From Cynocephalus volans (lineage: Eukaryota; Chordata; Mammalia; Dermoptera; Cynocephalidae): a stretch of 64,000 nucleotides of DNA. The notes beneath the pieces were generated by a model. The model did no database searches, had not been told where the DNA came from, and saw only the letters and a list, made by a program, of their open reading frames with translations. Positions 1-10,900 of this stretch are shown piece by piece (the stretch's first letter is position 1; each line of letters opens with the position of its first letter). Made by a program: the position numbers and the translations under genes. The stretch lies in NCBI RefSeq assembly GCF_027409185.1, contig NC_084463.1:162231869-162295868 (forward strand), read 5' to 3'.

Positions 1-96
1 ATTAACACAGCCAGCCTGGAGAAGGGTCACAACAAGTACTCAAGCCCCCTTCCACTCCACTCAGGAATCTGAAACCTTTCCCAAGCCGCTTGGTTG

Positions 97-310
97 AATG
101 TGGGCTCCCAGCCTGGGGTTCAAACCTGAGCACTGCCTCTTGTCAGCTCTGGTGACTATGGGCAAGTCACTTCCAGGACTTCAGTTTTCTCACCAGTACA
201 AGGGGCAGGGTAGAGCAGTCCCCTCAGACGGAAGGATTTGCTGAGGGAACACGTGGTAAGTCTTTGGTACAGTGCCTGACACATAGTAGGGGCCCAGTAA
301 ATGCCAGCCC
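97..310 (+). repeat. MIR-type SINE
   Basis: A degraded MIR: a GGTTCAAACC tRNA-like B box, then GGGCAAGTCACTT, and at the 3' end CAGTGCCTGACACATAGTAGG before AGTAAATG. Confidence 0.75.
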
Positions 311-764
311 TTCTCCCCCCTCCAATCTACACTGGTTTCTGTGGGCTGTTTGGGGGATGGCGGCAGGATGTGATTATCTCAGAAAGTATGGGGGCAGGGG
401 GGAGGTACTTGAAAAGGTTTTCAAAACTTACAGGTCCTCAAGAGGCACACAGCCTGCAAGATTGAGGCTCCACTTTATCCACACACACACCCCCCCACCG
501 ATCCTTCCCATCACTTAATGGCCTTGGGGTGGGGGTAGGGGGAGGCAGCCAGAGACGTGATGTGGGGACACTCAGCAAGGAGATGAGGTGGAGCCGGGAG
601 CAAAGACACAAGGCCCCTCTCCCCTCTTCCCTGCTGAGGCCAAAATTCTTGGAAATCCATTTCTCTGACAAGCCCAGGAGGGGGCCTCCACCCTGGTCAG
701 ATTCCAGCAAAGCTGCTCTTCTCACCCACACCCACCCCCAAAAGGCCTGGTCAGGAGTCAGCAT

Positions 765-880
765 GGTGGCCTAGAGCCCAGACCCAGATCCATCACACCC
801 TGGCACTGATCCCAGTGCTGCTACTCATAGGCTGAGTGACCCGGGGCCCCAGCTTCCTCATCTGTAAAATGGGGATCCAT
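765..880 (+). repeat. MIR-type SINE fragment
   Basis: The MIR core hallmark CTTCCTCATCTGTAAAATGG follows GGCTGAGTGACC, in + orientation. The 3' end is lost. Confidence 0.7.
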
Positions 881-1404
881 GTATCCGTTCAATTGTCAGG
901 TCTACATTGTGTGCCTACTACTTACCATGCTCGTTGCTAAGCATTTAGCGCTTTTTTTGTCTACATGCACACAGCAATGGTGAGGTGTTGCTAGACAGGT
1001 ATAATGGAGCTGGGATTTGAACTTAGAGCTGTTTTCAGTGAGCAAGCTCCGTGCAGTTTAGGGGTTGGGAGTTGGGGACTCATCTAATAGGTTGGTTGGG
1101 TGGGGAGGGGTGCTGAAGGAGGCGGATGTGCAGTCTTAGGAGCTCAGATGAGGGTCTGGAGCAGCTCCAGCTCTCCCCTGCTCTGTTCTTTCCCATGTGT
1201 CAAGAGCACTGGGGAAGCACTGGTCACAGGCAGCCCTGGCCTCCGATATGCCTTGTCAGCATCCTATTCCCGGCCGAAGCCACAGCCCCCCTGCCTGGCA
1301 GACCTCCAGGCTGCCAGCGGGAGCCCATTGAGGTCATCTCGGGTGAAATGGAGTCAGGGGGGTCTCAGGGATAGTGAGAAAAATCCATTAAAGGAGGCAC
1401 TAGC

Positions 1405-1700
1405 TTGCAAAGCCCGATCTGGCTGTCTCAGTTCTCTGCTTACTGGTTGGGTGACCTTGGGCCAATTCACCGCTCTTCTCTGAGAACTTCCTCCTCCATG
1501 GAGTGAGAATAATAACAGTATTTGCCCCATAGTGGTCTTGGGGGTGATGGGGAAGATGCATGTGAAGTCTTTGGTATGAGGGCTGTTGTTGCTAATGGAA
1601 GAGGCGCTGGACCAGGCAGCAGGCACAGCTGCCAGGCCCAGCTCTACCACGGAGCTGTGTGGCTTTGGGCAATTCACTTAACTTCTCTGAACCTCTCCTA
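1405..1700 (+). repeat. Two adjacent MIR-type fragments
   Basis: The first has TGGGTGACCTTGGGCCAATTC followed by the AATAATAACAG region. A second begins near 1600, with AGCTCTACCACGGAGCTGTG and GGCAATTCACTTAACTTCTC. Both are + oriented and old. Confidence 0.6.
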
Positions 1701-2949
1701 GCTCGTCCTAAATCCAGTTTACCAGGCTCTTGAACAGAGATGCTTCTTGGGGCCAGTAGGTTCTGGAAGTGAATGGAGAGGCGCGAGGCTCCGGGCCTGA
1801 ACCCGAAAGCAAATGTCCTTCTGGGAAGGGGCAGAGCCTGCTTAGCCCCAACTGTGCTATTGTAGTTGGTGGAGGTGGGGTGCAGACCCACTGTTCCCAG
1901 ATCTTCTAACTTTTCAAGGGAAGTTAGAAATCTCTTTCTTCTTTTTTTAAAATCAATTTTTAATGGGAAATTTCCCAATTTTTAAATGTTGGCAACTCAC
2001 TCAAGTTTAAGACAGATAAAACACACGTGCAGGCTGCCAGTGCTGCCCACACGATTCCACTGTTCAGACCATCGCCAGGCCAATAACCACAGCAGCTGAT
2101 GTTTGCCAAGCCTGATCACGCTTACCTTCTCATTGCACCCTCCTGGCACCCTCACCAGGCAGAGCCCTGTGTTACAGATGACGCATCTGAGCTCAGAGAG
2201 ACTGAAGATTGCCCAAGGCCACATGAGCTAGCGAGGGGGCAGATCTGGGATTCAGAGCTAAGTGCAGCTGACTACAAACCCTGTGCTTAGGCCAACCCCC
2301 TCCAGGAGCTCCCATGTCTCCCCAGTTCTTCCTCCCTCCACTTAGGCAGATGTGCTCTGGCTTCTAACCCTCCACAGGGGACCACAGCTGGAATTTCTGT
2401 TTGGGGGTGTGTCTAGCAGTCATCCACACCTTCACCAAAAGCACGGCTCCTGATGGGACATGGTGACGAGGGGAAGGGGAGAGCAGGCAGTGTGGGACGG
2501 AGTCTGTGGTCTGAGCTGGACTGGCCTTGGAGGGATGGGGGGCCCCAACAGCCAGAGGTCTGATACACCTTGACATTCTGTCCTGCACCACACATACTGT
2601 GCTGCAGGGTGTGCCTTGCTACGTATACTTTTTTGTTTACTTTTATTTTTATTTTTTGTTTTTTGCCACATACACCTTGCTAGTGTGCTGCTGTCCATTG
2701 GCTGCCCCGTCTTGGCCTCACTCCTGCAAAGTCAGCTTGTGCCAGATGAGCAGGAAAGAAAGCCGATGGCAATACTGGATTCACGGCAAGGCGGGAGCAG
2801 TCTAGGATGTGTTTGTTCACGTTAACATGAGTTTCAGTGCATCCAGACCCCTTTCTGCCAGGAGCTAGGGCCACCTTGGGCTTGCACACGTGGCCAATTT
2901 GACCTGCAGATTCTTAGGAAACTTCTTTGAAACCATATGCCCCCCTGTG

Positions 2950-3165
2950 GTAAGACACAGTGGTTAGGAGCTTGGAGCCAGACATCCTGGGTTGAACAGT
3001 TTATTAGCTATGTGGCCTGGGGCAAATTACTTTACCTCCACGCCTTGGGACTCTCCTCTGCAAACCAGAGATAATAATAGCATGTACTCCATGGGGTTGT
3101 TATGAGGATTAAATGAGGTCATATGTATGCAAAGTGCTTAGAATTGCTCTTGCTCAGAGTACTGT
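2950..3165 (+). repeat. MIR-type SINE, nearly full length
   Basis: The order matches MIR: CAGTGGTTAGGAGCTTGGAG, CATCCTGGGTTGAACAG, TATGTGGCCTGGGGCAAATT, AATAATAGCATG, GGGTTGTTATGAGGATTAAA and AAAGTGCTTAGAAT. Confidence 0.85.
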
Positions 3166-4297
3166 TATCATCATCTGCCCAGGACCCAGGAATGAGTTTC
3201 ACTCAAGTCAGGCTGAGTGAAATCCTTCCTGGTTTAGCACCGCCCTCCCATCACCATGACAACGCACATCTCCTGGTGGGAGTGGGAGCAGCATCAGAAG
3301 AGCTTGGAACTGTCTGCCCCTTTATCTGCCCTGCTTCTCCGGGCCTCCTGCCCTAGGACTTATGCACCCCCATGTGTGCTGGATAACCCTGACTGAACCA
3401 AGGCACCCCAGCTTCTTAACTCCAAAGCCACAGACTGGAGAGAGAGAGCCCCAGGATTCCTGAAAATGCTGAGCGTCTCAGTGTCACCCTCTGACTTGAC
3501 TCCAGTCCTAAGGGGAGCCTGCAGAATGCTTCGAGGGGTAGCAGACCAACAAGCCACAACCCAAGAACCTCTTACACTGCACCTGAACGGGTGTTTATAT
3601 GTTTTGTGAATTGGTTATAACATTTAAAACTCAGGAAACAGCACATGAAGAAGCCAGGTATCTAGCATTTCTTTCAAGATCCAGAGGATCCAGCAATGCC
3701 AGGTTGGCATTGCTGCTGGGACAGAAAAGCAGCTGCCTGAGGCCGGGCAAGTACTTTGTGGCTCTTTCCCCACTCCCCCACCCCCATTTCTCTCACATGC
3801 CCTGCCCTGCCCGGGCCTGCAGGCTTTCCTGTGCAACCATCTCTTCCAGCTGCCAGGGAACCCAGACGTTGCGGTTGGGGTATCCTGGCCTTCTGTGTCC
3901 TTGAGCTAGATCAGTACAGCTCATCCAGTCTCCCTTTTCCAGAACTCCCCCCCACCCACTTAGCATGTGTTTGTGAGCCAGATTTACGGCTTAGCAACAA
4001 TAGTAAAACAATAAGCAGTCACCTGGGTTCAGGTAATGGCTTGTATGAGCTCTCAGACCTTTCTAGAACAACTTAGACTTCAGTGGTTCATAAAACCTGG
4101 GAGCGAGTCAGGGGGCCGGGGAAGAAACCATCCCGAGCAGTGAAAAGACTGAGAGTAGAAAATTGCAGAAATGCAGCCTTTTCTTTCCAACGGAAACAGA
4201 AGCATTGGAAGTCAGGCTCTTGAACACACTATGGGGCCTGCTGTCATGAGTAAGAAAGTCACTGCCAGTCAGCCTGTTGTTAGGATGGAAGTGAGCT

Positions 4298-4478
4298 AGG
4301 GTCGCCAGATTCAGCAACTACAAATACAGCATGCTGAGTAAGGAATTTTAGATAAACAGCACATTTTTTTTTTAGCATAAGTATGTCCCGTGCAATATTT
4401 GGGACATACTTATACTAAAAACTCATCTGAAATTCAAATGCCACTAGGCATCCTGTGTTTTAGCTGGAATTTTGAAGG
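4298..4478. mobile_element. MER53-like palindromic DNA transposon
   Basis: The segment starts CTAGGGTCGCCAGATTCAGC and has an imperfect inverted-repeat layout around a central hairpin, with ATCTGAAATTCAAATGCC and GGCATCCTGTG on the right side. From memory this is the MER53 class of short non-autonomous palindromic elements. The right end is interrupted by a SINE at 4480. The family name rests on memory, not a search. Confidence 0.7.
4370..4420 (+). ncRNA. miR-1302-like hairpin within the MER53-like element
   Basis: Positions 4370-4389 pair with 4401-4420 in a 20-bp stem with one mismatch, around an 11-nt loop (4390-4400). The 3' arm at 4399-4419 differs by one base (position 16) from the human miR-1302 mature sequence as I recall it, and the seed TGGGACA is intact. 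The miR-1302 family is known to derive from MER53. Expression is unknown; this is a candidate on the SYT12 sense strand. Confidence 0.5.
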
Positions 4479-4479
4479 G

Positions 4480-4595
4480 TTTTTTTGTTTGTTTTTGTTT
4501 TGGCACTGGCCAGTCTGGGGATCTGAACCGGGACCTGAACACTTGACCTTGGTGTTAGCACCAAGCTCTCCCAAATGAGCTAACAGGCCAAGCCC
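4480..4595 (-). mobile_element. tRNA-Ile SINE monomer (CYN-like)
   Basis: Antisense copy: T-rich tail, GGGGATCTGAACC (B box complement), CTTGACCTTGGTGTTAGCAC and GAGCTAACAGGCC. It is flanked by near-identical CTGGAATTTT and CTGGAATTCT, which look like the target duplication. Confidence 0.8.
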
Positions 4596-4663
4596 TGGAA
4601 TTCTAAGGTCTTATATTGCTTGAAAAGAGCTTTAAACACCTTTTTAAAAAAAACTATATATAT

Positions 4664-4749
4664 TTTTGGTGGCTGGCTGGTATGGGAATCTGAACCCTTG
4701 ACCTTGGTGTTATAACACTGCACTGAAACCAACAGAATAAGCCAGCCCA
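4664..4749 (-). mobile_element. tRNA-Ile SINE monomer, degraded
   Basis: Antisense signature GGTGGCTGGCTGGTATGGG, CTTGACCTTGGTGTTATAAC, and an end at AAGCCAGCCC. Confidence 0.75.
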
Positions 4750-4918
4750 CTATTTTTTAAAGTGCCATTTAAAAAACACCTACCTTTGGCAGGGTTCCCC
4801 TTACAAGCTGAGTGTGAGCTCCTGATGACAGGCACACAGGCGCCATGGAGGTCAGGACATAGGATTGGGGTTGGTGACCCTCTGCAGCCCTCTCTGCTGA
4901 CTCTCTTTTCCCTTCCAG

Positions 4919-4975
4919 ACACATCCACTGCAGAGGGCATCATGGCTGTGGATGTCGCAGAATACCACCTAAGTG
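4919..4975 (+). CDS. SYT12: SYT12 first coding exon (5' UTR tail and residues 1-11)
   Basis: The acceptor CTTTTCCCTTCCAG ends at 4918, and 23 nt of 5' UTR precede the ATG at 4942. The exon encodes [11 protein letters not shown] and ends with the first base of a split valine codon before GTGAGT at 4976. The peptide matches the conserved SYT12 N-terminus, which fixes the start. Further 5' UTR exons and the promoter should lie upstream, but I could not identify them. Confidence 0.95.
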
Positions 4976-7900
4976 GTGAGTTCCTGAGGCAAGACCCTCC
5001 GCGGATCACATCTGCAGATCGTCTCATGGGACCTTCACATCAGGACTGGGGTGGGAGCTGTCAGGGGCACACAAATAACACCCTATTGTGCTGGTAAGCA
5101 TAGTCAGTGACTTGCCCAAGGTCACACAGCCTTGGGGACACCAAGCTTAGACCAGTCTGAGGTCTCCTCAGCTTTCCACTCTAGTGACTCCCTCTGGGAG
5201 AGAGGGGATCCACCAGGAGACCTTTGTCCCGCTGCTTCCTGAGAATGAGCCTGTGACATGGAACCCACTCACCTGGGGCCCTTCCTGGAGCATATCAAGT
5301 AGCAGAGTGAAAGAAAATCCAGGAAGGTCAATGTTAGATTCATGGAGCATTAAACTCAGAGGTCACCCAATCCACAGATGGCCTGCCCTGCGGCTCCACC
5401 TTTCTACCTGTGACTCGGCAGGCACAGCTAATCGATCGCAGTACTGCACTAGGGGATGGCCTGGGGGTATCCAGACACACTTCTGCAGCCCTGCCAATCA
5501 ATGGTGGGTGCCGTCAGAGCTGAAATAGGCATGCCATCTTTTCTCCTCACCATTTACAGATGAACTCAGATTTCCCAAGTCCTGGGCCAGTGCTCCCCAT
5601 CACTCCAGCCCCCACACACAGCCCCCAGACAGCCCTGATCTGAAGGATGGATCAGGGACTATCTTTCTCAACCCCCAGCCAGAGATCCTTACTTTTCATC
5701 TGCAGGCTCACAGGTGTTGGCCAAAGCCCTGGCATGGCCTTGGGCAAGTGAAGAAACCTCTATGAGCCTCAACCTACTCATCTGTAAAATGGGGACAATG
5801 AGGCCTGCGTCAAGGACTGGTGGGAAGATTCGGTGGGCTAATGTGTGTGGTCAAATCGGTGCAGATACAACTGTCTGCCAATTCCAGGCTTCTGCACGTG
5901 CCGTTCCCTTTGCCTGGGATTCTTCTCTGCCTCTGCCTGGCTAAGTCCTTGGGTCTGGTGTCAAGGTTATGAGTGCAGATCTGAAGCCAGAGGTAGCAAA
6001 TTCTCCTCTGCCCCTCAGCTTCCTCATCTGTAAAATGGGGATAATTATAGAACCTACCTCACTCATCCAGCCTGATACTCATCCAACACTGAGCACCCTA
6101 TAAGGTGCTCAATAACCACAGGATTGTTCTGAGGACTCAATGGGTTAATCCATATGAAGTGCTTAGAACAGGGCTTGCAAATAGTAAGTGCTTTCTAAGG
6201 GGAACTAATTATTATTATTATTATTAAATAATAATTGCTCATTGCTGGTCATAGCTTAGATCTCACTTCCCTGGGGAATTCTTCCTATATCTCCCCAAGG
6301 CTGGTACTCCATAAAATCAATCAGTAGATGAGTATTAATTGTCATTTCATGTCACCTCCCGGAGGCTTTTCCTTCTGTGCCTCTAGCCCTGACCCTTCTC
6401 CGCCACCCGAATGCAGGCTTCTGTCTCTCAGCACCGTGGGTCCTCATGAGCAGGGGAACACCTCCCTATGCCCACTTGTCACCTGCTTGGACCTTGGACC
6501 TGTGGTCCTGCCCCCTGGCCAACCCCTGCTGTAACCTGGCTAGGGCAGCATGCACATCATTCTTCAGTTGACCCAGTCCTTTCCTTCCCATCCCCTGTTC
6601 ACCAAACTCACAGAACATTCCAGAGCCTTGTCAGGGCTGGGCTTGGGACCCTCCATAGATCTCTTTGTTGTGGCTTTACTTAGCCCACGAGTCACATTCT
6701 CACAGCAGGACAAGTCAGGAGTAAGTAGGGTTTGCTTGCAGTCTCTCCATCCCTATTCTGACCCTTGTCCACAGCCTGTGTGATTTTTACATCAAAATTG
6801 TGTGGCTATACCATGCCAAGGATTGATTTTTTTTTTTTTTTTTTTTTCTCTTAACAATGCTGGAAATGTTTCTCTGCATGGCACAGTGTCATTCTGAATG
6901 ACCTTAACTGTCATTCTCAAAGACTGGTGACATTTCCTCCCAAAACAGCACCACCAGCCCCTCGGTGGGGCCTTTAGGCTGTTTCCAGATTTCTGCTGTT
7001 ATAAATACAGCCTCTATGACTCACACCAGACATAAAACTTGTTGGGATTTTCTCCTTAGAATAAATTTTCCAGGGTGGGACCACTGGATGGGGGATGTTT
7101 TTGTCGTCATGTCCGTTTTCCAGATGAGGAGACTGAAGCCCAGAAAGGCCAGATGACTTGCCTGAGAGCCAAGGTCCCTGCACCCAGCTCGGCCTTTCTC
7201 ACCTCTGTGGCCTTGGGCACATAAGCAGATGTGCTCTTTGCCTCTCTCAGCCTCAGTTTCCCACTTCTAGAAAGGGAACAGGGCCTCATAGCATGCTCAG
7301 TGCTGGATGAGAGTCAGGCCGAAGGCTGGGTCCTGGCCTTCGCTGGAGTGAGCTGGCGTTGTGGATTCTGGCTAGAGATGGCTGGCCGCGAAGAGAGCAG
7401 GACTGAGGCTTCCCCTGCCGGAGGGGCTGCCGTGCTGCGGGATTCCTCCCTGTGCGACCAGGCTTTGGGGCCATGGTGGCAAGGAGCCACCACTCTCTTT
7501 TGCCCGCAGGGCACTCTGCTCTCTCTGTCCTTTTTATTTTCTTGGTTTTGTTCTTCAGGGCATCTGAACCCTTGACCTGTGTTAGCACCACGCTGTAACC
7601 GGCCACCCCCCTACTCTGGCCTTTTGATGTCCCCTCCATTCTTCCTGCCCTAAACTCAGCTGCTGTGGCCTTGGCCCAGCACTCTTCTTGCTCCTCTTTG
7701 TTTCTCAGCTCACATGTCTCTCCTCCGGGAAGCCTTCCTGGGCTGTCCCCCCCATGACTCCTAGCGCCCTGGTTTGTCTGTTGATTGCCCGCCTCACCCT
7801 GCCCCCTCCACTCGAAGCTTCTTAAGGGCAGAAACCGGGCCTGGGGCTGACTCACCCAGCCCTGGCTCCCCATGCCCACGGGGTGCTGGCACACACTAGA

Positions 7901-10900
7901 TGCTCAGTGGATGTGCGCTGATAAGTCTCCACCCCTGAAATGCCCTCCCCACCTCTCTCCACCTTGCTGCCAGGGAACTGCGCTGGGTCGAGGCTGGTGG
8001 GGCAGTGGTGGCCCCTGCTTGCTCTGGAGTCTGGCTGCCAGAGATGGAATTCTAGCGCCACCCCTTCCTGTTTCTGTGACCTTGGGCAAGTTCTTTAGCC
8101 TTTCTGTGCCTCACTTTCCCCTTTTGAATTGAGTATAGAGGCAGTACTGAGATTGGTTTAGAGAACCATATTTGCCAACTATGGGACCTTCTGCAAAATG
8201 AATCCCAATATCTCATTGGCTCCCAATATCTTCTTGGCTTCCTTTGGGGAAACAGGCAGGTTTCCAAGTAGAGGGAGGCAAGATCTTTTAACATGGATTA
8301 TCCTACCACATGCCAAGCACCGTGCTAAGGTGAGGACTCACCCACCATGGCTGAGGGAGTAGTTCATTTCTATGCTTGGGGACAGTGAAGCTCAGATAGG
8401 GAGAGTTATTTACTCTTTGGTGGAGAAAAAGCTTTCAAGCATCTGGATTTGTCTCTAACCCCTGTATGGCCTGCAGCTACCCCTCACTTTTGGCTGAGTT
8501 TTGTTTGTTTTCGTAAGAGATTTGCCTATGATTCACCCACTTAAAGTGTCCAGTTAAATGGTTTTTAGTATATTGTGCAATCACTAGTCTATGTTCTGTC
8601 TGTATAGATTCACCTACTCTGGACATTTCATATCAGTAGAACCGTAGCACATGTGGTCTTTTGTGACTGGCTTCTTTCACTTAGCAAGATGTTTTCGAGG
8701 GTCATCCATGTTGTCACACGTATCAGTACCTTCATTCTTTTTTATTGCCAAATCATGTTCCATTGTGTGGATGTGCCACATTTATATACCATGCATCAGC
8801 TGATGGACACTGGGTTGTTCTGGATGTGGTTTGAGGCAAAAATAGGGTCTTTTTTCTCCTCCAAATCTTCCTCTTGTCCCAGACTCCGAAAGGCTGCTTT
8901 GACTCTCTGAAACCAAGAGGTCTTCTGAAGGCTACGAAGTTAGAAAATTCAAAGAGGCAAGAACGACCCTATCTGTTCAAAGCCTAAGAAATATCTGATC
9001 GTTATTCACAGCACTTCCCCTGCTCTAGCCAAGTCTCTCCGCAGTAGAAATGTGTATGTGCGTGGGGAAGTGGGTAGAAGCAGAAGACACAAGTTTGTGT
9101 CTTGTTCTACACTGGCTCCCTGGCACCCAGCACCACGCCTGGCACCTAGTAGGCACCCAATAAATACTTGTTCAGTGAATAAGTAAGTCACTGCTGAACA
9201 ACCTGCTCCCTGGGTGGGGGTCTGTAACTACGGGGGGGCCGCAGGCTCACTAATGAGAGGCTACCCTTGCCTTGCAGTCATCAAAAGCCCCCCTGGCTGG
9301 GAAGTGGCTGTCTATGCTGCAGGGGCCCTGGCACTGCTGGGAATCGCAGCTGTGAGCCTGTGGAAGCTCTGGACGTCAGGGAGCTTTCCCAGCCCATCCC
9401 CGTTCCCGAATTATGACTACAGGTACCTTCAGCAGAAGTACGGCGAGACCTATGCAGAGGCCAGGCAGAAGGTGAGGCTTCTGCTCCCGCAGGTACACAC
9501 CGGGCTGTGTCCCGCAACCCCCCACCGTCCACTCTCAGGATCAGTCTCCAGTTCCTCTCTTCTCGCTCATTCCTCCTATGAATGGGGGCCTAGTCCCCTC
9601 TTGTCTTCAACTGCTAGCCCAGTGCTAGGTGCCAATAAATACTTGTTGAAGGAATGAATGCTTTCAGTTTTAAAAACCGTCCTGTGAGGCAGTCTGAGTG
9701 CAGTGGTGTTTACAACTAATTGATCACAACCAGTTACAGATTTCTTTGTTCCTTTTCCACTCCCACTGCTTTGTTTGACTTGCCTTTAAAAAAAGAAAAG
9801 AAAAATCTTGTGAAAAATACAGGAAAATATAAGAAAGAAGAAAAACATCTCCCCAAAGCCACCACCCAAAGGCAAGCAACTGTTAGCTGCTTTTTAACTA
9901 CTAACATTTTGATACATTTCTTTCCAGTATTTTTAATCTACACTCCCAGTTTTTTTTTTCATGCACAGTTTTTACACAAAGGGCGCCATATCTACTTTTT
10001 TCTTTTTTTGCGCAACAGGCTGGTATGGGGATCGGAAGCCTTGACTTTCTTGTTACATAGAATTTTATACCCTGTTCTTTCATGTCACTTAGAGCTGAAG
10101 CATTTTCTCACACCATTAAGTACACATCATAAGTAACATTTTATTTTATTTTATTTTATTTTTTATTTTTATTTTTTTTAAAGATGACCGGTGAGGGGAT
10201 CTCAACCCTTGGCTTGGTGTTGTCAGCACCACGCTCAGCCAGTGAGCAAACCGGCCATGCCTATATGGGATCCGAACCCGTGGCCTTGGTGTTATCAGCA
10301 CCACACTCTACCGAGTGAGCCACGGGCCGGCCCATAAGTGACATTTTAATGGCTGCATGAGATTCCTTCTCGTACATGTGCCATGATTTACTAAATGCCA
10401 TTATAAATAATACAGTGAATGCTTTGTATGTAAAACTTTGTCTTCATTTGGGATAATGTACTTTGGGTGGATGCCCAGGTGTGGAATTACTATATCAGGG
10501 AGTACAAACATTTTTAGGGTTCTCAGTATATATTACTGAATGTTTCATCATCAACACTTGGCAGAGAATTTTTCAAACACCATATAGAGTTCCGGAGAGC
10601 ACAGCCAGAATCTGTTACCAGATATGGGTCCCACATGCTCATTCATTTGGGATGACAGGGGGACTATCTTGCACTCTGTTCATTGGGGAGAGGAGGGATA
10701 AGTTGGGACAACTTTTCCAAAGAGCATTTTGGCATAATGTGTCAAAAGCCTTCAAGAGGACTGAGTCCTCTGAGCCAGGATTTTAAGAAAGCTATTTGAT
10801 GCTGCATTACTTGTACTTGTAAAAATTAGAAACAACATAAATGTCCAACAGGAGGGGAATAGTAAAATAAACTATGGTTATCTGCTCAATAAAAAAGTTG

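Larger units (their letters stand above)
1..4918. other. Sequence upstream of the first SYT12 coding exon
   Basis: Probably SYT12 intron or 5' flank. I see MIR-type repeats, a MER53-like palindrome, two antisense tRNA-Ile SINE monomers and an AT-rich patch near 2630-2670, but no CpG island, recognisable promoter or extra exon. Unlisted parts look like ordinary non-coding DNA. Confidence 0.6.
4976..9277 (+). other. SYT12: SYT12 intron 1 (between coding exons 1 and 2)
   Basis: Runs from GTGAGT to CCTTGCAG. It contains MIR, L2 and L1-3'-end remnants, a short (ATT)n tract and a degraded SINE near 7540. The rest is unique-looking non-coding sequence with no further exon that I can support. Confidence 0.85.

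Noticed and set aside
9160-9170. AATAAA in SYT12 intron 1 as a polyadenylation site
   Set aside because: It belongs to an L2 tail, and the SYT12 frame continues through six further exons.
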